Source: Streptomyces dysideae | GTDB taxonomy: Bacteria; Actinomycetota; Actinomycetes; Streptomycetales; Streptomycetaceae | NCBI RefSeq assembly: GCF_001514305.1 | Contig: NZ_KQ949106.1 | Location: 63,967 to 127,966, forward strand | Direction of reading: 5' to 3' | Length of the DNA stretch: 64,000 nt | Part shown: piece after piece, positions 7,414 to 15,264 of the stretch | Numbering within the stretch: the first letter of the stretch is position 1 | How the letters are laid out: each line of letters begins with the position of its first letter | The notes under the pieces: model-generated | Database searches by the model: none | Seen by the model: only the letters and a program-made list of their open reading frames with translations | What the model was told of the DNA's origin: nothing | Made by a program: the position numbers and the translations under genes

Positions 7414-10400
7414 GTGCCGGGTTTCACGCATCTGCACACCGTCTCCGGGTTCTCCCTGCGCTACGGCGCCTCGCACCCGGAACGGCTGGCCGAGCGCGCC
7501 TCCGAACGGGGCCTGGACGCCCTCGCCCTCACCGACCGGGACACCCTCGCGGGCGCGGTCCGCTTCACCAAGGCCTGCGCCAAGGCGGGCGTGCGGCCGC
7601 TGTTCGGGGTGGAGCTGGCGGTGGCGGAACTCGAGCCCGTACGGCGGGAGAAGCGCCGCGCTCCCGTGCGGGGTGGCATCTTCATCGATGAGTCGACACC
7701 TCGCGTCACCTTCCTCGCCCGGGACGGCGCCCACGGCTGGGCCGACCTCTGCAGAATCGTTACGGCAGCGCAGGCGGCCGGCGAGAGCCCGCCCCTGCTG
7801 CCCTGGAACGACAACCGGGGCGCCGGCCTGACCGTCCTGCTCGGCCCCGACTCCGACGTCGGCCGCGCTCTCGCTGCGGGCCGCCCCGACCGCGCGGCCA
7901 AGCTCCTCGCCCCTTGGCGGGAGGTCTACGGCGACGCCCTGCGCCTGGAGACCGTCTGGCACGGCCGCAAGGGCACCGGCCCCGGCTCCCTGCGCCTGGC
8001 CGCCCGCACCGTCGGCTTCGCCGCCGAGCAGCGCGTACGTCCCGTACTCAGCAACGCCGTCCGGTACGCCGACCCCGGCCAGGGCCCGGTCGCCGACGTC
8101 CTGGACGCCGCCCGCCGTCTGGTCCCCGTCGACCCGACGAAGGGGCTGGACTCCGGCGAGGCCTGGCTCAAGGACGCCGGCGCCATGCTGCACACCGCCG
8201 AGCGGATCGTCGAGGCCGCGGGCTACCGGCGCGACACCGCACACCGGCTGCTGGAGCAGACGCAGGCCACCGCCGCCGAGTGCCTGGTCGACCCCGAGGA
8301 CGACCTCGGCATCGGCACCGTCCACTTCCCCGAACCGCACCTCGTCGGCGCGGGCCGCCGCACCGCCCAGCGGACGCTCGCCTCACGGGCGGCGGCGGGG
8401 ATGGTGCTGCGCGGTTACTCCGAGAAGCGCGCGTACTGGGAGCGGATGCACCGGGAACTGGACATCATCGCCCACCACGGCTTCGCCTCCTACTTCCTGA
8501 CGGTCGCTCAAGTTGTGGACGACGTAAGGAAGATGGGCATCCGGGTCGCCGCCCGAGGCTCCGGGGCGGGGTCACTCGTCAACCACCTCCTCGGCATCGC
8601 GCACGCCGACCCGGTCGAGCACGGGCTGCTGATGGAACGCTTCCTGTCCAAGCGCCGGCTGGTGCTGCCCGACATCGACATCGACGTGGAGTCCGCGCGC
8701 CGGCTGGAGGTCTACCGGGCGATCATCGGCCGGTTCGGCACCGAGCGGGTCGCGACGGTCGCGATGCCGGAGACGTACCGGGTGCGGCACGCGATCCGGG
8801 ACGTGGGCGCGGCCCTGTCCATGGACCCGGCCGACATCGACCGCATCGCCAAGTCGTTCCCGCACATCCGGGCGCGGGATGCCCGTGCGGCGTTGGATGA
8901 GCTGCCCGAGCTCAGGCAACTGGCAGGGGAGAAAGAGAAGTACGGCAGGCTCTGGGAGCTGACCGAGGCCCTCGACGCCCTCCCGCGCGGAGTCGCCATG
9001 CACCCCTGTGGCGTCCTCCTCTCCGACGCCTCCCTTCTCTCCCGTACGCCGGTGATGCCGACCAGCGGCGAGGGCTTCCCCATGTCGCAGTTCGACAAGG
9101 ACGACGTCGAGGACCTCGGGCTGCTCAAGCTCGACGTGCTCGGCGTGCGGATGCAGTCGGCGATGGCGCACGCGGTCGCGGAGATGGAGCGGGCGACGGG
9201 GGAGCGGGTCGACCTGGACGCCGTGCCGCCCGGCGACCCGGCGACGTATCAACTCATCCGTTCCACCGAGACGTTGGGCTGCTTCCAGATCGAGTCGCCG
9301 GGTCAGCGGGACCTGGTCGGGCGGCTCCAGCCGGCCACCTTCCACGACCTGGTCGTCGACATCTCGCTCTTCCGGCCAGGGCCGGTCGCCGCCGACATGG
9401 TGCGGCCGTTCATCGCGGCGCGGCACGGGCGGGCGCCGGTCCGCTATCCGCATCCCGATCTGGAGGGGCCGCTGAAGGAGACGTACGGGGTCGTCGTCTT
9501 CCACGAGCAGATCATCGACATCGTGCACATCATGACCGGCTGCGGACGTGACGAGGCGGACCGGGTGCGGCGCGGGCTGTCCGACCCGGAGTCGCAGGGG
9601 CGGATCCGGGTGTGGTTCGCGCAGCACGCGGCGGCGAAGGGGTATGAGGCCGAGACGATCCGGCGGACCTGGGAGATCGTCGAGGCCTTCGGGTCGTACG
9701 GCTTCTGCAAGGCGCACGCCGTCGCCTTCGCCGTACCGACGTACCAGTCGGCGTGGCTGAAGGCCCATCATCCGGCCGCCTTCTACGCCGGGCTGCTCAC
9801 GCACGACCCCGGGATGTATCCGAAGCGGCTGCTGCTGGCGGACGCGCGGCGGCGGGGGGTGCCGATCCTGCCGTTGGACGTGAACAAGTCGGGCGTCGCA
9901 CACCGTATCGAACTGGTGTCTGAATCTGGGGATTCTCAAAGGGTTTGGGGGCTGCGACTCGCCCTCTCCGACGTGCACGGCATCAGCGAGGCCGAGGCGG
10001 CGCGGATCGCGGACGGACAGCCGTACGCCTCGCTGCTCGACTTCTGGGAACGGGCCCGCCCGAGCCGACCGCTGGCCCAACGGCTCGCGCAAGTGGGCGC
10101 GTTGGACGCCTTCGGTGCCAACCGTCGTGATCTGCAACTGCACTTGACCGAGCTGCACCGGGGGGCGAGGGGCGCGGGCGGTGGCCAACTGCCGCTGGAC
10201 GGCGGGCGGAAGACGGCTCCGGCCGGGCTGCCGGACCTGTCCTCCGCCGAGCGGCTCAGTGCCGAGCTCGGGGTGCTGTCCATGGACGCCTCGCGCAATC
10301 TGATGGACGACCACCGGGCCTTCCTCGACGAGCTGGGCGTCGTGTCGGCGCGGCGGCTGCGGGACGCCCGGCACGGGGAGACGGTGCTGGTCGCGGGTGC

Positions 10401-10839
10401 CAAGGCGGCCACCCAGACGCCGCCGATCCGGTCCGGGAAGCGGGTCATCTTCTCGACGCTGGACGACGGCACGGGCCTGGTCGACCTCGCCTTCTTCGAC
10501 GACTCCCACGACGCCTGCGCCCACACCGTCTTCCACTCCTGGCTGCTGCTGGTGCGCGGGGTCGTGCAGCGGCGCGGCCCGCGCAGCCTCAGCGTGGTGG
10601 GCGCCGCCGCCTGGAACCTCGCCGAGCTGGTCGAACTGCGCGCCGAGGGCGGGCTGGACGTGGTGGCGGCCAGGCTCGCGGAGCCGCTGCCGGAGGCAGG
10701 CGGAGATCCGACCCGGGGACGGCGAATCCAGATGCCCACCGGATACGAAATGCATCCGTGGGCCGATCTGCGCCCGGCGGGCGAAGAGCCCGCGAAGACA
10801 AGGAAGTTGTGGCATCAGAGTCCGGGGAGTGCGGGATGA
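7414..10839 (+). CDS. dnaE2: Error-prone DNA polymerase DnaE2 (ImuC)
   Basis: A 1141-residue C-family polymerase with an N-terminal PHP-type domain beginning PGFTHLHTVSGFS. The catalytic acidic motif PDIDIDVE has aspartates at 420, 422 and 424; the polymerase core continues through helix-hairpin-helix and OB-fold regions at the C-terminus. It lacks the longer N- and C-terminal parts of replicative DnaE1, and the MHPCGVLL and CFQIESPGQRDL motifs fit DnaE2. It performs mutagenic translesion synthesis after DNA damage with ImuA'/ImuB partners. GTG 7414 is chosen because GGGAGG at 7402-7407 is six bases away; GTG 7408 would leave no spacing. A LexA box at 7363-7378 implies SOS control. Its stop overlaps the next start (ATGA), so the two are translationally coupled. 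Confidence 0.95.
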   Translation: MPGFTHLHTVSGFSLRYGASHPERLAERASERGLDALALTDRDTLAGAVRFTKACAKAGVRPLFGVELAVAELEPVRREKRRAPVRGGIFIDESTPRVTFLARDGAHGWADLCRIVTAAQAAGESPPLLPWNDNRGAGLTVLLGPDSDVGRALAAGRPDRAAKLLAPWREVYGDALRLETVWHGRKGTGPGSLRLAARTVGFAAEQRVRPVLSNAVRYADPGQGPVADVLDAARRLVPVDPTKGLDSGEAWLKDAGAMLHTAERIVEAAGYRRDTAHRLLEQTQATAAECLVDPEDDLGIGTVHFPEPHLVGAGRRTAQRTLASRAAAGMVLRGYSEKRAYWERMHRELDIIAHHGFASYFLTVAQVVDDVRKMGIRVAARGSGAGSLVNHLLGIAHADPVEHGLLMERFLSKRRLVLPDIDIDVESARRLEVYRAIIGRFGTERVATVAMPETYRVRHAIRDVGAALSMDPADIDRIAKSFPHIRARDARAALDELPELRQLAGEKEKYGRLWELTEALDALPRGVAMHPCGVLLSDASLLSRTPVMPTSGEGFPMSQFDKDDVEDLGLLKLDVLGVRMQSAMAHAVAEMERATGERVDLDAVPPGDPATYQLIRSTETLGCFQIESPGQRDLVGRLQPATFHDLVVDISLFRPGPVAADMVRPFIAARHGRAPVRYPHPDLEGPLKETYGVVVFHEQIIDIVHIMTGCGRDEADRVRRGLSDPESQGRIRVWFAQHAAAKGYEAETIRRTWEIVEAFGSYGFCKAHAVAFAVPTYQSAWLKAHHPAAFYAGLLTHDPGMYPKRLLLADARRRGVPILPLDVNKSGVAHRIELVSESGDSQRVWGLRLALSDVHGISEAEAARIADGQPYASLLDFWERARPSRPLAQRLAQVGALDAFGANRRDLQLHLTELHRGARGAGGGQLPLDGGRKTAPAGLPDLSSAERLSAELGVLSMDASRNLMDDHRAFLDELGVVSARRLRDARHGETVLVAGAKAATQTPPIRSGKRVIFSTLDDGTGLVDLAFFDDSHDACAHTVFHSWLLLVRGVVQRRGPRSLSVVGAAAWNLAELVELRAEGGLDVVAARLAEPLPEAGGDPTRGRRIQMPTGYEMHPWADLRPAGEEPAKTRKLWHQSPGSAG

Positions 10840-11840
10840 CCATCCTCTGCGTACGTTTTCAGCTGCCGCCGATGCACGAGGCGGCCCTGCCGGGGCTGCT
10901 CGGGTTGCTGGAGGAGTTCACGCCGGTCGTCGAGGCGCTGCCGCCGGACGGGGCGCTGGCCGACCTGCACGGCGCCGAGCGGTACTTCGGGCGCGACGCC
11001 GTGGCGCTGGCGTCGGTGATCCGGGTCCGCTCCCTCGCCCTGTACGGCGTCGACTGCGCGATCGGCGCCGGTCCGGGACCGATGCTGGCCCGCGTGGCAC
11101 TGGGGGACGCCCGGCCCGGGGTGACCTGCGCGGTGCCCGAGGACGCCGTCGGGGAGTTCCTCGCCGACCGGCCCGTCACCGCGCTGCCCGGCGTCGGTAC
11201 CGCGACCGCCCGCACCCTGTGCGAGTACGGCCTCGACACGCTCGGCCGGGTCGCCGCCGCCCCCCTGTCCACGCTCCAGCGGCTGGTCGGCGCGAAGACC
11301 GGCCGCGAGCTGCACGAGAAGGCGAACGGCGTCGACCGCGGCCGGGTGGTCCCGAACGCGGTGTCACGCTCGCTGGTCACCGAACGCCCCTTCACCCGCG
11401 ACGAACTGGACCCCGACCGGCACCGCCGCGCCCTGCTCTCGGCCGCCGAGGAACTGGGCGCCCGGCTGCGCGCCCTCGACAAGGTCTGCCGCACCCTGAC
11501 CCTCACCGTCCGCTACGCCGACCTCCCCCACTCTCGAACAGGCTCGAGCGGGGGGACCTCCATCTCGACGACCCGCACCCGCACCCTCGGGGAACCGACC
11601 GCCCACTCGGTGGCACTGACCAAAGCGGCGTACGGCATGTACGAGGCCCTCGGCCTGCAACGCGCCCGCGTCCGCGCGCTGGTCCTGCGCGCCGAGGGCC
11701 TCGACCCCGCCGAACAGGCCTCCCACCAGCTCACCTTCGACCCGCTCGACGAGAAGGCCCGCCGCATCGAGGAGGTCGCGGACCGCGCGCGAGCGAAGTT
11801 CGGGCCGCACGCGGTGATGCCGGGGTCGCTGGCCGCGTAG
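10836..11840 (+). CDS. Y-family DNA polymerase-like protein (ImuB-like), probably non-catalytic
   Basis: 334 residues coupled to dnaE2 by an ATGA overlap. The fold markers of Y-family polymerases are present: VVEALPPDGALADLHGAERYFG aligns with the palm motif, a helix-hairpin-helix segment reads ALPGVGTATARTL, and a little-finger-like region contains LTVRYAD. The first catalytic motif (DxDxFF) is replaced by CVRFQLPP, and the SIDEA acidic pair is reduced to PDG, losing the glutamate. This is the ImuB pattern, in which the protein acts as an adaptor linking DnaE2 to the sliding clamp. It is shorter than typical ImuB (about 500 residues). It is likely induced with dnaE2 from the LexA-boxed promoter. 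No ImuA' gene is nearby. Confidence 0.85.
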   Translation: MTILCVRFQLPPMHEAALPGLLGLLEEFTPVVEALPPDGALADLHGAERYFGRDAVALASVIRVRSLALYGVDCAIGAGPGPMLARVALGDARPGVTCAVPEDAVGEFLADRPVTALPGVGTATARTLCEYGLDTLGRVAAAPLSTLQRLVGAKTGRELHEKANGVDRGRVVPNAVSRSLVTERPFTRDELDPDRHRRALLSAAEELGARLRALDKVCRTLTLTVRYADLPHSRTGSSGGTSISTTRTRTLGEPTAHSVALTKAAYGMYEALGLQRARVRALVLRAEGLDPAEQASHQLTFDPLDEKARRIEEVADRARAKFGPHAVMPGSLAA

Positions 11841-11843
11841 ACG

Positions 11844-12218
11844 TCAGTGGGTCCACGGGGGAGCGATACGCGTCCCGTCGGCCAGCTCCGCCTCCAGGCC
11901 GACGGAGGTCGTGACCCAGGTGACCGCGGTCCGGTCGGTCGGGTTCTCGACGGCGAGGGTGGCGCCGGGGTTGATGATCAGAGTGTCGCCGGTGGTGACG
12001 CGGGTCGTGCGGTCATCGAGGGTGACCAGCAGTTCACCGTCGAGCAGATGCAGGATCTCCTCCCGGCTGACGGAGTGCGCGGGGGCCTTTGTGCCGGGCG
12101 GGATCTCGCCGCGCCAGGCGCAGAGTTCCTTACTGCCGGTGCGGGGAGTGGCGTACGAGACGAAGCGGGCGCCGTGCATCTCGTGGACCACGGCTTCGGA
12201 CGGGCGGACTACGGGCAT
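11844..12218 (-). CDS. Cupin-domain protein
   Basis: A 124-residue small single-cupin protein. The conserved barrel shows PAHSVSREEILHLLDGELLVTLDD (motif 1 region with His and Glu) and GDTLIINPGATLAVEN (motif 2 region). Metal ligands are partly present, so a sugar- or small-molecule-binding or isomerase-like role is possible; the substrate is unknown. It is transcribed away from the MarR gene at 12323, with the double palindrome at 12247-12305 between them, so it is the likely target of that regulator. It ends three bases from the convergent ImuB-like gene. Confidence 0.85.
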   Translation of the reverse strand: MPVVRPSEAVVHEMHGARFVSYATPRTGSKELCAWRGEIPPGTKAPAHSVSREEILHLLDGELLVTLDDRTTRVTTGDTLIINPGATLAVENPTDRTAVTWVTTSVGLEAELADGTRIAPPWTH

Positions 12219-12246
12219 GGCTGCGCCTCCGGATGACGAGGTGAGG

Positions 12247-12305
12247 ATTGGTCAAGTAGCTTGACTATATGGCTTATGGTCAAGCTGCTTGACCAATTCG
12301 TCAAG
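12247..12305. promoter_or_regulatory. Double MarR-type operator between the cupin and MarR genes
   Basis: Two near-identical palindromes, GTCAAGTAGCTTGAC at 12251-12265 and GTCAAGCTGCTTGAC at 12279-12293, are centred 28 bp apart. Each is GTCAAG-N3-CTTGAC, and the pair also forms a larger inverted repeat (ATTGGTCAAG at one end, CTTGACCAAT at the other, one central mismatch). A further half site GTCAAG lies at 12300-12305. The spacing and divergent layout fit autoregulation plus control of the cupin gene. Confidence 0.8.
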
Positions 12306-12322
12306 GGTGTTTCAATGCCCGG

Positions 12323-12766
12323 GTGCAGAACTCCGAGGCCCTGGCCCTGACCGCCGCCCTGCTCGCCGCCGCGGGCGATCTCACGCAGCGCATCAACGAC
12401 GGTGTCGTCGCCCGCGGTTTCGAGGCGCGCCCGGCGTACGGCTTCGCGTTCGCCCGGCTTGCTCCGGACGGTGCCACGGTCACCGACCTCGCGACCCATC
12501 TCGGGGTGACCAAGCAGGCTGCCAGCCAGCTCGTCGACGAGCTCGTGCGGAAGGGGTTCGTCGAGCGGCGGCCGCATCCCGGTGATGCGCGGGCGCGGCT
12601 GGTTGTGCTGACCGAGCGGGGGTGGGCCTGTACGCGGGCGGCCGAGGAGGCGGCGGCGGAGGCTGTGCAGGGCTGGGTCGATGTGCTCGGCGAGCGGGAA
12701 GTGCGGGCGTTGTGCGATCGGTTGGTGCGCATCGCTCCCTATGGGCGCATCAGGCCTGCCTGGTGA
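12323..12766 (+). CDS. MarR-family transcriptional regulator
   Basis: 147 residues with a winged helix-turn-helix: TVTDLATHLGVTKQAASQLVDELVRKGFVERRPHPGDARARLVVLTERG carries the recognition helix, wing and the DxR wing motif. MarR proteins bind palindromes as dimers and release DNA on ligand binding. GTG 12323 is used; no strong ribosome site is visible, so the start is somewhat uncertain. The gene is divergent from the cupin gene, with two matching palindromes in between, which makes local autoregulation likely. The ligand is unknown. Confidence 0.88.
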   Translation: MQNSEALALTAALLAAAGDLTQRINDGVVARGFEARPAYGFAFARLAPDGATVTDLATHLGVTKQAASQLVDELVRKGFVERRPHPGDARARLVVLTERGWACTRAAEEAAAEAVQGWVDVLGEREVRALCDRLVRIAPYGRIRPAW

Positions 12767-12822
12767 GGGTTCATCAGTAGTTGTCGCCCGCCGCCGGTTA
12801 TCACTGGAAGTTTTTACTGACG

Positions 12823-12868
12823 CGTAACTTCACATGTGAACTACCCGTCCGTAACTTGACGAGTGAAC
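12823..12868 (+). promoter_or_regulatory. Tandem imperfect repeats upstream of the lipase gene
   Basis: CGTAACTT-N5-GTGAAC occurs at 12823-12841 and again at 12850-12868, exactly 27 bp apart. The first copy contains a perfect 12-bp palindrome TTCACATGTGAA (12829-12840). They sit 70-120 bp before the lipase start, in the right place for activator or repressor binding. The regulator is unknown. Confidence 0.5.
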
Positions 12869-12939
12869 AGCATCCTCGTGATCCGGATCACAGGGCGTAA
12901 GGCCATCGTCCTTCCCTTGAGCCGCAAGGAGATCACCCG

Positions 12940-13806
12940 ATGCTGCCCTGGAAACGAGTGCTCAGACCCCTGACCGCGCTGCTGCTGACCGCCGTGGTCG
13001 CCGTCGTCCCCGCCGCCACCACCGCCCAGGCCGCCGCCGACGCACCCAGCAGCGGCTGGAACGACTTCGCCTGCAAACCGTCCGCCGCCCACCCCCGCCC
13101 CGTCGTCCTCGTGCACGGCACCTTCGCCAACTCCGTCGACAACTGGCTGGCCCTCGCGCCGTACCTGAAGAACCGCGGCTACTGCGTCTACTCCTTCGAC
13201 TTCGGCCAGCTGCCGGGCGTGTCCTTCTTCCATGGCCTCGGGCCTGTCGACAAGTCGGCCGAGCAGCTGTCCGCCTTCGTCGACAAGGTGCTCGGCTCGA
13301 CCGGCGCCGCCGAGACCGACCTCGTCGGCCACTCACAGGGCGGCATGATGCCCCGCTACTACCTCAAGTTCCTCGGCGGAGCCGCCAAGGTGAACGCCCT
13401 CGTAGGGATCGCGCCCAGCAACCACGGCACCACCCTGGGCGGCCTCACCCAGCTGCTGGACTACTTCCCCGGCGCCAGGGACCTGCTCTCCGCCAACATC
13501 CCCGCCCTCGCCGACCAGGCCGCCGGCTCCGCCTTCCTCACCAAGCTCAACGCGGACGGCGACACCGTCCCCGGCGTCCGCTACACGGTCCTCGCCACCA
13601 AGTACGACGAGGTGGTCACGCCGTACCGGAGCCAGTTCCTCAGCGGACCGAACGTCAACAACGTCGTCCTGCAGGACCTGTGCCCGCTGGACCTCTCCGA
13701 GCACGCGGCGATCGGGCTGCTCTCCAGGGTCGCCTTCCACGAGGTGACCAACGCCCTCGACCCGGCGCGCGCCACCCCGACCACCTGCGCCTCGGTGTTC
13801 GGCTGA
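12940..13806 (+). CDS. Secreted lipase / esterase (alpha/beta hydrolase)
   Basis: 288 residues. A signal peptide (MLPWKRVLRPLTALLLTAVV, cleavage near AQAA at about 30) precedes an alpha/beta-hydrolase domain. The oxyanion-hole region is VVLVHGTFANS; the nucleophile elbow GHSQGG places Ser132. Candidate acid and base residues follow, with a late His in SEHAAIG. This resembles the Streptomyces/Bacillus LipA-EstA type of extracellular lipase. AAGGAG lies just upstream of the ATG. The gene converges on the LPMO gene with a shared hairpin at 13823-13859. Control may involve the tandem repeats at 12823-12868. Confidence 0.9.
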   Translation: MLPWKRVLRPLTALLLTAVVAVVPAATTAQAAADAPSSGWNDFACKPSAAHPRPVVLVHGTFANSVDNWLALAPYLKNRGYCVYSFDFGQLPGVSFFHGLGPVDKSAEQLSAFVDKVLGSTGAAETDLVGHSQGGMMPRYYLKFLGGAAKVNALVGIAPSNHGTTLGGLTQLLDYFPGARDLLSANIPALADQAAGSAFLTKLNADGDTVPGVRYTVLATKYDEVVTPYRSQFLSGPNVNNVVLQDLCPLDLSEHAAIGLLSRVAFHEVTNALDPARATPTTCASVFG

Positions 13807-13822
13807 GGCCGGTGCGTGTCCT

Positions 13823-13859
13823 CGGGGCCTGTCCGGCCTGAGCCGCCGGACAAGCCCCG
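13823..13859. terminator. Bidirectional hairpin terminator between lipase and LPMO genes
   Basis: A 15-bp stem with one mismatch (CGGGGCCTGTCCGGC at 13823-13837 with 13845-13859) lies in the 62-bp gap between two convergent genes, so it can serve both. Confidence 0.75.
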
Positions 13860-13868
13860 AAGCCCGTC

Positions 13869-14819
13869 TCAGCGACCGTGCCGGCCGCCGCTCACCGCAC
13901 GCCGGCGGGGCGACGCGAACAGGATCGCCGCACCGAGCGCCAGCACGCCCGCGCCGCCCATCACGAGGTACGGGGTGCTGGTGTCGCCGCCGGTCTCGGC
14001 GAGGTTCCCGGTGGCACCGGCCGCCTTGGGCCGGTTGGCGACGGGGGCCTCGGGCGCCGCGGCCGGCTCCGCCGACGTACCGGCGTCGTCGTCGCCGTGC
14101 CCGTGGTGCTCGACCGTCGACTTGTCGGTACCGTCCTCGATCTGCTCCTCGGAGGGCGCCGAGGCGCTCGGGGCGACGGTGGCGGCATCGCCGCCGAAGG
14201 TGACGTCCGAGCAGGAGTAGAACGCCTCCGGGCTGTCCGAACGCTGCCAGACCGCGTAGAGCAGCTGCTTGCCGGAGCGCTCGGGCAGGGTGCCGGAGAA
14301 GGTGTAGAAGCCGCCCGACGCGACCGGGTCGGTGGCCGTCGCCACCGGGTTCGCCAGGTCCAGGTCGTCCCAGGCGAGCGGCTGGGTGGGATCGTAGCCG
14401 TCCTTGGTGACGTACACCTTGAAGGTGCCCTTGTGCGGGGCTGTCACCCGGTACCTGAACGTGTACGACCCACTGCTCACGCTGGTCGCCGGCCAGTCGG
14501 CGCGGGCCAGGTCGAGCCCCTTGAACGCCTCGTTGTCCGCGCTGCACAGCTTGCCGTCCGGGATCAGCTCCTGGTGCCGGCCGCCCGCGTCACCGATCCG
14601 GACGCCGTTCCAGTCGTACAGCGCCTGCGTGCCGCCCGCCGCGACGGCCGCCTCGCATGCGTCGGACGTGGGGCTCTCGGGACCCTCCGCGTAGCACTGC
14701 GAGACCCGGCTGACGGGGTCACCCATCGAACCGTGCGCGGCCGCCGGGGCGAGGGCGGTCAGGGCGAGCGGGGCGATGCCGACGGCGGCGACGGCGGCGG
14801 CCTTGCGGCGTGCGGGCAT
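13869..14819 (-). CDS. AA10 lytic polysaccharide monooxygenase with sortase (LAETG) anchor
   Basis: 316 residues. The signal peptide ends AAA|HGSM, leaving His29 as the new N-terminus; with His129 (TAPHKGTF) it forms the copper histidine brace of AA10 monooxygenases, which cleave crystalline chitin or cellulose oxidatively. The catalytic domain runs to about residue 210. A low-complexity linker with HHGHGDDD follows, then LAETGG, a hydrophobic helix (YLVMGGAGVLALGAAILFA) and a basic tail, i.e. a class E-type sortase sorting signal. The enzyme is therefore probably anchored to the cell wall rather than released, unlike most Streptomyces LPMOs. The gene is monocistronic, converging on the lipase gene. 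Confidence 0.9.
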   Translation of the reverse strand: MPARRKAAAVAAVGIAPLALTALAPAAAHGSMGDPVSRVSQCYAEGPESPTSDACEAAVAAGGTQALYDWNGVRIGDAGGRHQELIPDGKLCSADNEAFKGLDLARADWPATSVSSGSYTFRYRVTAPHKGTFKVYVTKDGYDPTQPLAWDDLDLANPVATATDPVASGGFYTFSGTLPERSGKQLLYAVWQRSDSPEAFYSCSDVTFGGDAATVAPSASAPSEEQIEDGTDKSTVEHHGHGDDDAGTSAEPAAAPEAPVANRPKAAGATGNLAETGGDTSTPYLVMGGAGVLALGAAILFASPRRRAVSGGRHGR

Positions 14820-14990
14820 GGGGGATCTCCTCGGAACCGGTGCTGATGGGGTGCCGGATCCAAGAAACCGCGAAACCGCCTGCTGGAGGCGGTCCGCGGC
14901 GATCTTTATGGCCGCCTTAAGGGAGTGCTCAGACTGAGATCAGGTAGGACGGCATCGCCGTCAGGGACGGGCTGTTGGGGGCGGGTCGGC

Positions 14991-15125
14991 TCAGCCGTCC
15001 GGCCACCACGTGCGCGCGATGTCCTTTCGGACTTCCGGGCGCCCCGCGGGGCGCTCGTCGGCCTCCTCGCGGATCCGGCGGGCGTCCGTCTTCTTCAGGG
15101 GCTTCTGCACGGTCACACGGCGCAT
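14991..15125 (-). CDS. Small conserved-looking basic protein (44 aa)
   Basis: Too short for most gene callers. ATG at 15125 has GGAGGC upstream and the frame reads MRRVTVQKPLKKTDARRIRE, continuing through a charged helix to ARTWWPDG and TGA. The protein is rich in Lys, Arg and Glu with a tryptophan pair at the end, which is not typical of a random GC-rich frame; I have an impression of similar tails in other Streptomyces. It is probably cytoplasmic and single-helix, function unknown. It is divergent from the methyltransferase gene, separated by about 140 bp that hold the tandem promoter motifs. Confidence 0.6.
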   Translation of the reverse strand: MRRVTVQKPLKKTDARRIREEADERPAGRPEVRKDIARTWWPDG

Positions 15126-15208
15126 GGCTGCCTCCTTCGCGCCTACCCGAGTTCCGCGTTTGTCACGGAGGTAGACCCTTTCGGCGAGAGTTCCTCATCG
15201 GCGTCGGT

Positions 15209-15258
15209 CTGTCAGTGGCGGCTGTCACGATTCGACTGTCAGTGGCGGGTGTCACCCT
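15209..15258 (+). promoter_or_regulatory. Tandem DNA-damage-type promoter motifs
   Basis: CTGTCAGTGGCGG(C/G)TGTCAC occurs at 15209-15228 and 15236-15255. The CTGTCAGTGGC part matches 10 of 11 positions of the actinobacterial RecA-independent damage promoter TTGTCAGTGGC-N6-TAGggT. The -10 equivalents (CACGAT, CACCCT) match less well. For the downstream copy, the -10 at 15253-15258 would start transcription at about 15265, the A of the start codon. Confidence 0.5.
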
Positions 15259-15264
15259 GGGTGC

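Noticed and set aside
8572..10815. A minus-strand frame of about 750 codons opposite dnaE2
   Set aside because: Shadow frame, Arg/Pro/His/Gln-rich, no domain; DnaE2 motifs are clear on the other strand.
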